Shown here piece after piece: positions 12,816-24,434 of a DNA stretch of 64,000 bases. Each line of letters opens with the position of its first letter. Position 1 is the first letter of the stretch. The DNA is from Pelecanus crispus. Taxonomy: Eukaryota > Chordata > Aves > Pelecaniformes > Pelecanidae. The position numbers and the translations under genes are program-made. The stretch lies in contig NC_134654.1 of the NCBI RefSeq assembly GCF_030463565.1, positions 19,483,702-19,547,701 on the forward strand. The letters are read 5' to 3'. Under the pieces are notes generated by a model. That model saw only the letters and a program-made list of their open reading frames with translations. It had not been told where the DNA came from and searched no databases.

Positions 12816-15800
12816 GCCTTAGCATAAATTGGTGCAACTGCATTAACTCCAGTGGAAATCAACATATTTTTATTGTTTAGAGACTTGGCCCTGTAGTTTT
12901 TCCTTGGTAAGCTCAGTTTGCATGAAATAAAAGATTCATAGGCTCAGTTGAAAGCATAGGATAGGCAGACTTTGTGCAAAATTAAACATGTATTTCTTCC
13001 AGAGAGCTCAGCCTGAACTGTACTATATCTCCATGTCAGTCCTGGGCTCCCTGCGTGGTTTGGCCCATATCCTTCATAGTCAGACTTTCTTTTCCATGGG
13101 CTACCTCCATATTTCAGCCAATACCATGTGGGAGCCACCTGCTGCTCCACTTCTGCCTTACTCCTCTCCAGGTTTAGCTAAATGTTGCCAAACTATCTGA
13201 ATATTTTGGCAACACACAAGACAGGGATGAAATCCACAAAACTTTTTTCCTCCCTTGACTTCGGTGGGGTTGCTTCTCTCATTTGAAGTCAGGTCCAGCA
13301 TCTCCGACGTGGACTAGCTAGACTGCTCTCCTGGTGCACCTCTGGCCCCCAGGGATGTTGTCCTGTGAGGGCAGCCGGGTCAGTGGCTGTTGGAGCCACT
13401 GGAGCTCATGGCATGCTGTGTCTTGCTGCCATAGCCTGGTTGTCCTCAGTACTGAGCTCTCTCCAGTCCTTGTTCTGGACGAAGAACAGATATTTGCCTT
13501 CAAGGATATCAGCAAGTACTAGTGACTCACCAACTTACATAGACATTTTAGATGCAACAATTCTGTTTGTGAAGTGCTGTGCTTGCAGTTAATGAATGAA
13601 TGATGTTACACTCTCCTTCAAGCAGTAAACCATAAACGAAACAAGTAATCAGCAGGAGGCTGGCTGGGTGTGTTTCCCTTAGCGTTTTGAATAAACAGAA
13701 ACCCAGGAAAAGCCGGAGCGCACCATTGCTGCGCACATGTGCTCAGATTTGTGCACCAGATTCAATAATTGGAAACAATCAAGATTTCCTGGAAAAGAAA
13801 ACTTTGGAAGGAGTGTTGCTACATTGGTTCCCAAAGCATGTGGGTACCTGCTGCCACTATGCTATGGATGAATCCTCCCTCCTTTTTTTATTTCCTTTTA
13901 GAGGCATAGTGATTAAGAGTTAGAAATCTTTGTCATAATATTTGATCATTTCTTGTCCATAGTGCTCAAAGAACTACCTTACTGATGCTCATACTTTGGC
14001 ATTTGCCTTTCTTTTCCATGAGGATTAATTTATTTTGAGGGTTCATCCATTGGAGGGTGCACCACTTGTGCTGCCTTCGGCACATCTGCAAAAACAGGTC
14101 TTGGATGTTTTGTGGCTGGAACTGCAGTTGGTGCCAAGGAATTATCTCTGTTATGGGAGTTACAGGATGTCTGTGAGAAAAGGGTGATACCTGAATCAGG
14201 CCAGGAAGGTAGCTACAGTCAGAGCTGCTGTGGCAAATCCCATCTGGTCCTGTGTCAGTGAATGTTTCACTCTATCAGGGGCAGGTTCTTTCACTGATTT
14301 TTTTATATATTTGCTCTTACTATGTTATTTTGTCTTCTTCCTAGACAGCTTTAAACTAGTAACAGAAGCTACTTGACATGTAATTAAATCTAATGACAGT
14401 TAAAATTATGCATGCTGGAGTGTTTTGGTCTTTGAAACTGAATTTATGATAGTTGCATTTTCCTTGTGACAAAAACATGAGCTCTCCTCACAGACAGGTG
14501 GCTTTCCAGGTGATAAACATTTGGGAAGACTGGATTTATCAGCAAGCCTTCAGTGTGTACATAAAACTGACTTTTGACTGGTGTGGTCTCAAACAATGTT
14601 GATGGGGTGTTTGTTCCTGGGAAAGCAGAATAAAGACAAGCTAAACTTTCTCTTAAAATGTTTACAGCACCTACTGCATTTGGCCAAGTTCTGCAGTTTG
14701 GCCTTAAAGCTGCCTGGGGAGACTTGTGTGAGTGGCATGCAGATATTGGATTTATGTGCTTTGCCCTGCAGCATTCAGACCGATAGCATTTTTGGTGGAT
14801 AGCTGCTTGATACTTCACTTGATACACTAAGTGAAGGGAAGTAGCTTTGGTCATAGCATGTGATGGTCTGATGTTGTACTTCAGTAACATGAGATGTGAT
14901 AAACTGAGGAAAATCTCTCAATTTTAAACATGAAGTGGCTGGACTGTGTTGAACCAGTTTTGTTCGTGGTGCCTTTCTGCACAACTGGCATGTTTGCTTC
15001 TTGCATTGCTGCTGAGCGGGAAGCTGGTGACTTCTTATAGCTCTGCGGTCTCTTTCTGGAGTAATAAAAGTTAGTGAAGGGTCCATGACTGTAAAACTAA
15101 GTTTATTTTTCCTCATATGCATTTCTTTATTAATATCCGCAATGGATTTGTCTGCTGCTTGGCACTCACTCAACAATGTGAGATTTTTTTTGTTGCAACG
15201 TTTGCAGTTAGCTTTCAGTTTTACTACACTGAAAAACTGGGAATCAGCAATAAATTGCCTGCTTTTGCTCTGCCTCTCCCCTTCCAGCCCACTTTCAAAT
15301 ATGCCTCTGTATTCCTGCAACATAATTTGTTCTCTGCTATTACATTGCCTCTTTGATTATCTTGGTTCCACCACCTCTTTTCTGATGTACCTAAATCAGT
15401 ATCCTTAACTGCAAATCAGGTGTACCAGGGTATAAGCAGGATTTATGGTTGAGGTATTGAATTTGGACATGCAAAGGTGATCAGAATCATTTAGAACCGA
15501 CACTTTTTTCTAGGATATGACAGCTCATGCAATAAATAGATGGCATAGATCCCAATGCAGAGCTGGCCTGCATCCAGGTGTGCATAGGGCAATATTCAGC
15601 ATGCCTGGGTGTCACTTTGAAGTGGACAAAGACAAGAGAAGGTCTGATACTTTTCTTTCAATGAATTCTCCAGTCTTGCACTGGAGGCAGCTGGAGTTTG
15701 ATCTGGAGAAGGAGTAATAGTTGTGTACGGGTATCAGGAATTGATCACGCATTTTGAAAAGAAGCGGGGAGGAAAAAGGCAGTGTGTGCTGCTGTAGCAG

Positions 15801-17649
15801 CTCCTCTGGGCGCTGCACGGAGGAGGCTCAGACGTGGCTGGGGCAGATAATTTCAGTGCTGGCATCCTGGTGTGGCAGTCATGGCAGTTGCAGGTGGGAC
15901 AGTGCTGGCAAGAGGAATGTTTTTTTCTAGGCAGCTCTGCCAAGGTGCAGATTTGCTCTCCAAGATCTGCTCAGCCTTTGGCCTCTCCTTTTAATGCCCG
16001 CAAACAAACACTGAAATGAGACGTTTCCTAGCAAGCACCCCAGAGAATTGAAAGGAGGTACCTGCTGATCTGGAAATCCCACTCCTCACAACCTGGCCAC
16101 GTACTGAACTAGTGACCTAGAGCTAAAGAGCTCCTTATATCCCTGCTCCTCACCCAGCCAGTCCTTGCCCGTCTTGCAGCTGTAAGTGAAACAAAACTGT
16201 GCATGTTGACTTATTGCCCCGATCCTCTTCTGGGAGCATGTGCCAAGGCTTTTGTCTGGTTAGAGGTAGGCTGAAGAATTGCTGGCCTGGTTATCTCCCA
16301 GGGAGTGAGGTGGGACACCTGCACAGGAGAAAAGGGTGGCCCAAATCGGCCTCATCTTGTGCCCTTGCGGTCATGGGGTTGCAGGAAAAAGGAGGGGGCT
16401 CAGACTGGACATGGGTTGTCAATCAGCTTAAATCAGGCTCCATCAGCGGGCGAGGAAGAAGGTTTGTGTCTATCGTTGCTGCGACTCTGTGAGTGGAAAT
16501 TGGGCAAAGCGTGGGTGCTGCATGACTCCCCGCCGTGAGTGCCCACGCTGTCCAGGCAGGTTTTGGACAGAGGGATGCACAGTGCGGTGAGCAGCTGCTC
16601 TCTGCTTTGCTACTTGAACTGCGGGTCTTTTTGTAAGAGTCCTGTGGCTTGAACAAAATGGACAGAGGATTTTTAAAATTAAGTGTAAGCAAACTGATGT
16701 ATAAAACTTAATCTTGAAGTGAGAAATTGTGTTGTTTTGCCTCCTAAAGGCTGAAATGAGACAATTCAGTATTTGGAAAATGAAAAAAAAAAACAAAAAA
16801 CAAACCAGACCAGAATTTCCAGAAGGATTCTTAAATTTCTGCGTGGATTTGCAAATAGTTTGGGTAAACACAAACGTCATCCTTTTCTGGAAAAACACTA
16901 TCCAACTGAAAACATTGCCTGGCCCCAGCTGTAGTTTGCTGCCTTTTTCAGCCACCAGAGTGGGTACCCGGCCTTTCCTAGCTGGTAGGAGCACTGCAGG
17001 AGCCGGCATCTCTGTCCTGGCCCTTTTTGGACACCCTGCCATGGTGTATTTACAGCTACACTTTCTTTGAGTCCTGAGGCATTGCTAAATGCTCCCTGGC
17101 TTAAATTAGCAAAAAATTGGAGTTTTGACTTCTGCTATGTGGAGTTCAGCTGGTGAAATCCAGTCTGTGGAGCACTGAATGCCCTGGACATGGGGGGATT
17201 TAAGACTTCAGGTTGATGACAGAGCTTCTGATCTTGTCCCGCAGAGAAGAAAGAGCTAGCAAATAGGGTGCAGGTGTAGGGGCATGGTCTGAGGTATGTA
17301 AGCACACAGCCATGTGTACACACACATCACTTTCACACTGATTTCAAATTTTGTTTATGCAAAAATCAGCTCTTGGATCTTTGACTGATGATAGGTTTCT
17401 GCAAGGAAGAATAAATAAGGCGCAATAATTATTTTATAGCTACCGTTAACTAAGCAATTAATCTATGTCTTATCCTTCTTCAGACCTCACTGGCTGCTTG
17501 CCCCTCTCTCCCCCCCATTTATATTCAGCAGGCTTTCGTGGTTGAGTTGCTGTTTGGTTTCAGGAAGAGGACAGCTGTCTAATATTTGGTATCTGTGTGT
17601 GGCTGATGCCCTGTAAAGTTAGTTGGGGATGCAGAGCTGGGGCACATGC

Positions 17650-17715
17650 TGCTTGTGAACTGCTCAGAGCCTCACTTTTACCTGCAGACTTGGAATAATA
17701 TTCCCTTATTGTTGC
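17650..17715 (+). repeat. Possible MIR SINE relic
   Basis: The order GCTCAGAGCCTCACTTTTACC then TGGAATAATATTCCC resembles the conserved part of MIR (CTGAGCCTCAGTTTCC followed by an AATGGGAATAATA-like segment). It is short and diverged, and chance similarity is possible. Old MIR relics are known in birds. Confidence 0.25.
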
Positions 17716-20047
17716 CTGTGCTGGGTGGTGATGGATGCAAGAGTTTGAAGGAGCAAAAAAACCCCAGCCTGGGATGGAAATGAAAGGCTTGAATGAAACA
17801 TCTCATCATTCAAAGATGACCCAGTGTTGACAGAAATGTCACCTGCAATCATTCCTTGACTTGTGGGTGTCTTTTCTCTTTGCTTTGTTGTGCTGATTTG
17901 ACAAACACACTTGCAAGCCCCTGCTGAGAGCACAGTGTCAGCTTCAAATGAGAAACAAGACTGTTTCTTGGGCTGAGGCTGTGCGTCTTCCTGGAGGCAG
18001 GGAACCCCCGTGCCCTACGTTGAGCCCTGCTCATCTCCCAGGGCATGGCAGGACCTCTGGCATGGCCATGCTTCCACAGCGTGCTGCTCATGCTGCTTTC
18101 AGGGTGCTTGTTGCACCTGCAGAGCCATGGCAGGCTTTTTGCAAATATTTTCTGAGACACATTGGTTGTGGTGGGCTCGGAGAAGTTAATCAGAGTGGTA
18201 CCACTGGGGACAAAGGGGTTCAGCTGATCAACTCTGGAAACAGATCTGCTCCTGTGTCTTTTGGTAACTCTTCTGCACTGCCCTCATTGGTGTGCAAAGC
18301 CTGAATGAATTGAGATTTGCAAACCGCCCTCTCATTTTGACTATCTGATTTTAGAAAAGATGGACTGTGTGTTCTAAAGGCTCAGCCTGCAGTAGCTTTC
18401 CTTCACAACAATGGAAACTGCTCATGCTGAGCTTGTCTTGAGCTTGTCTGGCTATTTCTGAGCAAAGAGAAGTTAAAATTGCAATTTAAAAAAAAAAGGA
18501 GTCCAAATTTTACATTCTGACCCATGATAAACACCTGACTATATAAGCAGAAAATGGGTTCACGAATATAGCAAACCTCTTCACCTCCCATCCATGGGCT
18601 CCCTCTTCCTTACAGTGGGCTGAATGATGCTTTACTCTGATGGGCTTTGACTAGTGTGTCTCCAGCATGAGGAGGGTCTGAAAACTAACAAGTAGTGTCA
18701 GTGTAGGAAATAGCCAAATATAATGGTATTTCTGCCCCTCTGAAGCCAGGAAGGGGCTAATCCTGAAGTAGGACTTGCTGGTCAATGTACTGCACTGCAA
18801 ACAGGGTGCAGGTAACCTGCGCCCTGACCTTCAGGATCACTGCGGATGGTGTGTGTGGAGGCAGTTGGGAACACAAAGTGAGGCTCTTCCAGTTTCTGCA
18901 ATAGTTCAACGTTAAAACCGCATGCACCAGAGTCCTTTTTCATGACATGTGCAATCTTCATCATATATAACAGACTTTAAGCCCGTGCATGAAAAAGGCA
19001 TTTTCTTTTCCAAGCATATCACCCAGGGAGGCTGGAAGCAGAGCTTTCACTGTCCCCATGAGCAATGACCATTTAAATGCCATCAAGGGGAATAAATGGT
19101 TAAAACCTAAATTCAGTTTCTATATAAGAAATCGGAGTTCACTGCCAAATGGCATATCACAGTGCAGTTCTGAATTTACTCATAAGTATTAATTTGCTTC
19201 TAATTGTGTAACTTGGTTAGAGCTGTGTTGGCATTGCATCGTTGTAAACTTGCTAATGAGGTAACGGGGCTAATGCAAGCAGAGGACTCCTGTATGGATG
19301 TTGGCAGCATTCCAGGGAAGGTACTTTTAGACTCATTGGAGAAGCGCCAGACATCATGGAGGATATATTTGTACTAATGATGCTTTATCATCAGTGAAAG
19401 CCAGGACAGGCAAAATGTTCTTGGTGTAGGCAGGACTATATTCACTTTTTGTAGCAGTAAAGAAAAATCATCTTCTGTGAAGGGAACAAGTGATCTCACT
19501 AATAGGGAACTAGCACTTTTATGATTGAGACTATTAGGGACTTCAGACAGCATAGCTTTGCCCACTGGAAATCACATCTCCTCATCCCCCTCCTCTCCCT
19601 CTGTCCTTTCCCCCCTGGACTTGGTGATGTAAGTCTGGTCCCTCACATTGGATGTTGCAGTTTGTCAATGGGTGCCCTGAGAATAACAACATCAGAGGTT
19701 CCCAATTCCTCCCTGGAGGAGGGCAGAGGGCAGATACACTTGTCCAGGACAAATGGTGCTCCTCCACATGGGTGCTCATGTCTTTGAGGTCATTAGGTGA
19801 TGCTGAGTGTTCCCTGACTGTGGCACTGTTACGGGAAGCCTGTCTTGCCAACATGAACCACGGTGTAACTCCACTACAGACACCTGTGTGAATGGGGAAT
19901 CAAGCCCAGTGCATACATATGAGTGTAGAATAAATGTGAATACGACCAAAACCAGGACAAACACCCCTGAATATGCCTCATCCACGTTTTCCAGGCTTAC
20001 CCCAAATTTAAACTGGATTGCATGTCACAACCATCAGCTGCTTTGTC

Positions 20048-20053
20048 TTTATT
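20048..20053 (-). terminator. Candidate poly-A signal AATAAA for the urotensin receptor gene
   Basis: TTTATT on the plus strand reads AATAAA on the minus strand, about 395 nt beyond the receptor stop codon. It is the first canonical hexamer I found downstream of the stop. The intervening AT-rich sequence would be the 3' UTR. No transcript evidence is available. Confidence 0.35.
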
Positions 20054-20447
20054 TCATTGTTTTCAGTCCTCATACAACCACAAATTTAGCATTACTGCCG
20101 AAGAGCAAACTACAGCCATTCATGGGATAACATAATTTTAAACTCTGAGACAGCTGATACTATTAAAAAACATGGCCCTATTATAGGCTTTCATTATTGA
20201 TGGCGACTTGAGGAGACATACACTATAAAACATAAAGAGCGAAAGGCTATTTAGATAGATGTTCAGCTGAATGTTGCTAGCATCAAATCAGTGGCACTGA
20301 AGAAAATTAGATCAGACATATGGCACAGCCTCTGGACTAAATGTGTGCACATTATGGATCTGCTAAGGCTTTGTCTTTACAATGTACACGTTAAATGAAA
20401 GCAACATTGAAGTCAATATTGATTGTTCTTGGAGATATATTTTACCT

Positions 20448-21596
20448 TCAGGCACTGCTGTTTCCTAAAGGAGCGTGAGCAAGAACGTATGTCTCTGTGC
20501 AGTGCTGACTGCTCGTGGACAGGGATCTCCCTGAAATCCTCTGAAACCTATTCCTCCTTTGGAAGTACCCACTGCTGCTGCTGAGGGACCGCTGTCTGTT
20601 CTTCAGGTACTCTCTGTAGTTTTTGGTGAGCAGGGTGTAGAGGAAAGGGTTGATACAGCTGTTGCTATAGGTCAGACAGGTTGTCAGATAGTTAATGTTC
20701 TTCATCACCTTGGGAGATAAAGGGAAGGATTCATAATACTGGAAGAGGAGCTGCCATATCCAGAAAGGCAAGAAACAAGCCCAGAACACCAGCACTATCG
20801 TGAAGATTAAATAGAGCACCTTTTGATTCGGCAGCCTCTTGGTCTGCTTGAAGGATGCTGTTTGTGACACCCAGTAAATCTTAGCTAATCGGATGTAAAG
20901 GTAGCCGATTATTACCCCTGGACCCACGATGCTGGTACCAAAAAGGATGGTGAGATAGATTTTGTAGGACAGCTTGCTCCAAGTGGGCAGGCAGATGCTT
21001 TTGTTGTCCCTTTGCACTAGCTGGATCATGATGAGCATTGGAAGAGTGAGCAGCAGTGACACCAGCCAGATGACAACAGCAATGGCCTTTCGGTAACTTT
21101 TGGACCTCTTCACTGTGTCCAGGGGCTTCAGCACAGCAAAGTAGCGCTCCGTGCTCATGACTGTGAGGGTGAAGATGCTGGCATGCATAGTGAGGAAGTC
21201 CAGACTGAACAGGATGCGACAGCCAATATCCCCAAAGTACCATTTCTGAATGAAGTAGGTCCCAACGATGAAGGGGATGGTGAGAAGGTAGAGCAGGTCT
21301 GCCAGTGCGAGATTGATGATGTAAATATACATGGAGGCAGATGATCGCAAGTAATGGCACATCACCAGCAAGGTGTAGACGTTGCCTGTCACCCCAATCA
21401 CGCACATGAGGGAAAGGATTGTCCCGATGGTGCAGATGGCGATCATGTCCTCCATGGAACCGGTGGCTGGCACACTGTCCCCGGTGGCATTGGCAGAGGC
21501 ATTGGGTCTGATTCTGAATAGGCTGCCCTCACTTGTGTCTGTCACCATGTAGGGAGTTGCAGAGAAGTGGCTCTCCAGCTCATCAGTTAGGGACAT
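20448..21596 (-). CDS. UTS2R: Urotensin-II receptor (UTS2R or close paralogue), class A GPCR
   Basis: This 382-residue plasma-membrane receptor is expected to bind urotensin II and URP and couple mainly to Gq/11 and calcium (known for the family). Seen: glycosylation sites N32 and N36 in the extracellular N-terminus, then seven hydrophobic segments near 52-77, 87-110, 123-147, 169-190, 213-236, 259-283 and 298-321. Class A landmarks are N72 (TM1), LALAD ending D100 (TM2), D133 in TM3 (amine contact in this family), ERY 150-152, W177 (TM4), P226 (TM5), FWACFLPFW 271-279 (TM6) and NPFLY 316-320 (TM7). C126 and C202 should form the extracellular disulfide. The tail has a Ser cluster (337-342) and [10 protein letters not shown], close to the human UTS2R tail. 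Human UTS2R is 389 residues, so this is full length. The start has A at -3 and an in-frame TAA 15 nt upstream. Coding is in one exon. Subtype among vertebrate urotensin receptors is not settled. Confidence 0.93.
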   Translation of the reverse strand: MSLTDELESHFSATPYMVTDTSEGSLFRIRPNASANATGDSVPATGSMEDMIAICTIGTILSLMCVIGVTGNVYTLLVMCHYLRSSASMYIYIINLALADLLYLLTIPFIVGTYFIQKWYFGDIGCRILFSLDFLTMHASIFTLTVMSTERYFAVLKPLDTVKRSKSYRKAIAVVIWLVSLLLTLPMLIMIQLVQRDNKSICLPTWSKLSYKIYLTILFGTSIVGPGVIIGYLYIRLAKIYWVSQTASFKQTKRLPNQKVLYLIFTIVLVFWACFLPFWIWQLLFQYYESFPLSPKVMKNINYLTTCLTYSNSCINPFLYTLLTKNYREYLKNRQRSLSSSSGYFQRRNRFQRISGRSLSTSSQHCTETYVLAHAPLGNSSA

Positions 21597-21740
21597 CCTC
21601 CTGGCCTTTTAATGCCAGAGGCTTTGTTCATGCCACTGGGGTCTGAAGATCTGCTCTTTCTGCTCCGAGAAATGCGACTGCTGGGAGATGATGAATCATT
21701 TCTTAGCGGGGTCTCATCCAAAGAAGATCTGCATTCTCTG

Positions 21741-21776
21741 CTAGAGGAAAGACATGAGAAACCAACATATTAGAAA
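21741..21776 (-). promoter_or_regulatory. Candidate 3' splice site for a 5' UTR intron of the receptor gene
   Basis: On the minus strand, a branch-point-like TTCTAAT (about 21768-21775) is followed by pyrimidine-rich TTTCTCATGTCTTTCCTC and then TAG, with AG at 21742-21741. This would open the coding exon about 145 nt upstream of the ATG. The spacing between branch point and AG (about 25-30 nt) is normal. An in-frame stop between this site and the ATG means any upstream exon would be untranslated. No matching donor was identified. Confidence 0.4.
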
Positions 21777-23239
21777 TCTGCCAGAGCAATGCAAATTATC
21801 ATTTAGAAATTACCTGTACCTGAGTATGTATCTGTACTGTCTGCGTATACCAAAGCTCTTCTGCGCTGAGACCACTCGTGTGTAAGGTTCATGCCATCAT
21901 TACAAAAGCACAGCTTTGACGAATGACATTTCTTAGTATGTCCATGGAAAAGAGACAAAAGAGATTGTGTGGATCATTGGAACCGCTTACTGCAATCCTT
22001 AAAGTTAGTTTGGGGTTGGGGAACAGAAGCGTCCTTCCTGAATTCATAACAGCAACTTACAGACCTTAAGCATGATTGCTTAAACCTCTTTGCTAAGCTG
22101 TGAACTCTGAAGGAGTAAAAGACCCCCAAAAAGGGAAAACAAATTTTGGATTTACCACTTGCAGCCAAATTGTTGTCTGTTTTGTTTAAGTGATACACTC
22201 AAAGTCCTGTCCAGCATTTCTGCAGTGTTTTCGCAGAGCATCTTTTCCTTGAATGAGAAGCTCCTGCTATGTCCTGACCTGCAGTTTCAAATTGTAGTTG
22301 AGTGATGGAGAAAAAAATGCATTTTCTATCTGTACAGCAAGTTGCTGCACTGTGGGTTTTATATGTCTGTAAACACAGGTATTTTCCATGCTCTTTGTGA
22401 AGTGTGATCCTACAGATTTTCATGTGTCCATGCATAGACGTATTTCAGACAGACCTGTCTGTGAACCTGTCTAAACAGCCTTATGAAGGGAGGTGTGAGA
22501 TTGCTCTGCAGCGTGTTAGGCAGGTAGTCACTCTTTGTATGTGGGAGCTTTTGGTTAGCTCAAGCCCAACGCTATACAAATCATGACTGTGTTGCTTTGA
22601 ATTTATACTGGCTCTGGATATAGGCAAAGGGAGATCACACCTACCTGAGAGAAACCCTGAAGAAGTAACTAAAATGCCTGAATTTTAAGTTATACTAGAA
22701 GCCTGTGCCAACCTAAAGGTCGCTGCACAGAGAAGTGCATTTGCACTACATATTTTACGGAGCTCAGATCATCTCTTTGTTTGGAAAACACTGTGAGAGG
22801 GGGTGCTGGACCACCTTGTCCTTGCAGGGCTCAGCAGGCAAAGACTTCCCTCTGCCTCATTCCACTGGGCAGGTTGGGTTTGTTTTATCCTGGGAAGTTG
22901 CTAACTTTTGCAGCTTTTCCCAGTGAGTTCGGTGTCCCTTTGCCTCTACATCAGCTCTGACTCCTTTGCCTCTTTTCTCCCACTTGCTCCTTGGCAGCAG
23001 GATTACAGCACCAGGCCCTCCTCCGCTGCCCTTGTGTCAAAGACCCTGACAGTGACCTCTGTAGCACTTGAGGACAATGTTCACCCTCTTCATGGCTTGC
23101 GCTCATTTTCTTTTCTTCCCATTATCACCTGCTGTGGGTGATGGGTGCTATGGAGTTGTCATGCAAAAACTTGGCATAAAAGAGAGCAATCCAGGACAGA
23201 GGGAGATTTGTCCTCACTTAACAGCTGGGATAGGGGTGC

Positions 23240-23261
23240 AAAAAAAAAAAAAAAAAAAAAA
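23240..23261. repeat. A22 homopolymer
   Basis: The longest pure A-run in the window, followed by GAGAAAAAC. Upstream sequence shows no SINE, LINE or retrogene body, so it is recorded as a simple repeat. Confidence 0.9.
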
Positions 23262-24113
23262 GAGAAAAACCGCAATACACAGAGCCCATCTCCCACCAGA
23301 GTTCCTTGGGTACAGACATCCAAGAGGGAGAGATGAAGCATGGTCCTGCAGTGGTCAGTGCTCCTTTGGGATGTTGTTCCTCTGGGCTTGTCTCCAGCAG
23401 CTTCAGAAGCATCTCTGCTTTCTTGGACCTTGCAAACCCAAATCTACCTCTTCCCTCCCCTGCCGTGCTGTGCAGTCTTCTCCTGCTTGCCTTTGGGCAT
23501 GTGTAGCCAGCCTGTCCATGCACCAGCTTGCTCCCTTATCGTCCACTTTATTGATGTTCATGTACGAGCTGTGCTGGTAGCAAAAGCGTCACATGTGAAG
23601 GAGATGCAGATGTTCAGGGAGATCTGCCTGCTCCTCTGCCACACGATCGCTGGCACGCTTGGTCAGAAACAAATGGCTCTGCATGGGATGCTCCAGCTAA
23701 GCCCAGAGCTGGTCACACACACAGATATCAAGCTCAGCTGGATTTGTGATAGCTCATTTTCAGGAGCACGTTTCCACGGCCCAGATACTGTCTTCTTGCA
23801 GCTGCCTCACTTTGTGCTCCAGGCACTTGTAGCAGATCTGTGCCGTGCCTGTGCACGTCTGTGCAGTTCCCTGGTGTGACAGCTCCTGCTGGAGAGAGCT
23901 CAGCACACCGCATCTCCCCGCTCTGCTCCTCTTCCACTGAACCTGCATTTTGCTTAATTTATAAAATTACTACAGCACTAATTCAATTCAGACACTTTAC
24001 CTGTCTCCAGACAAAGCCCACAGCTAGGCAAGTCCTCACTCGTAGAGGAGGAAAATTAAGCAAGCTGGGGAAACCTTGCATTGTTTTAAAGTTATTGTCA
24101 TTGCTGCACTCGT

Positions 24114-24156
24114 ACATAAATGCACACACTCGCACACATGCACACCCACACACAAT
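24114..24156. repeat. CA-rich imperfect microsatellite
   Basis: An imperfect ACAC-rich stretch (ACACACTCGCACACATGCAC and following bases) of about 40 bp, interrupted by single substitutions. It looks like a decayed dinucleotide repeat. Confidence 0.7.
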
Positions 24157-24399
24157 AGAGAGCTTGTTATTCCAAGCAGCCATTCAAGCGTCTTATGGTC
24201 TAAGCAATTTTCTCAGCCAATCCTGCCTTTCCCTCTACATTATCATCACACAGGAGTACCATGCACATTCTAGTAGCTACAAATATAAATTAATTCCTCC
24301 TGCTCAAACCTTGCTTTTAAATCCAGCTGACGAGGTTTCCTACAAGAAATAAAATAAAAATGAATCTAGTAGTATTAAAGTTGAAACTTAAAACAGGGG

Positions 24400-24434
24400 A
24401 AAAAAAAAAAAAAGGGAAAAAAGGAAAAAAGAGA
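24400..24434. repeat. A-rich tract
   Basis: A14 followed by GGG and GG interrupted A-runs. It is low complexity, with no adjacent element recognised. Confidence 0.85.

Larger units (their letters stand above)
6099..20047. other. Non-coding stretch, no gene recognised
   Basis: About 14 kb with no recognisable coding exon or RNA gene. Long chance open frames occur (for example 14775-15323 minus, 182 codons; 16470-17042 minus, 190 codons; 10052-10519 plus, 155 codons), but none shows a family motif. Poly-A and poly-T runs are listed separately. AT-rich blocks near 14275-14420 and 17400-17470 have the look of conserved non-coding DNA, but this cannot be tested without alignments. Confidence 0.55.

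Noticed and set aside
14775..15323. 182-codon open frame on the minus strand with a Lys/Ser-rich, protein-like composition
   Set aside because: No recognisable family, no good start context and no partner exon. About one frame of this length is expected by chance in 64 kb.
20881..21405. Second 174-codon open frame within the receptor gene
   Set aside because: It is the receptor coding sequence read in another minus-strand frame. The correct frame carries all class A GPCR landmarks.
21680..21760. GATGATGA-like box upstream of the receptor considered as a C/D snoRNA
   Set aside because: No CTGA D-box with a closing stem at suitable spacing. The sequence is better explained as a 5' UTR and splice acceptor.
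10965..23261. Long A-runs considered as tails of processed pseudogenes
   Set aside because: No gene-like sequence precedes any of them, and no target duplications were seen.
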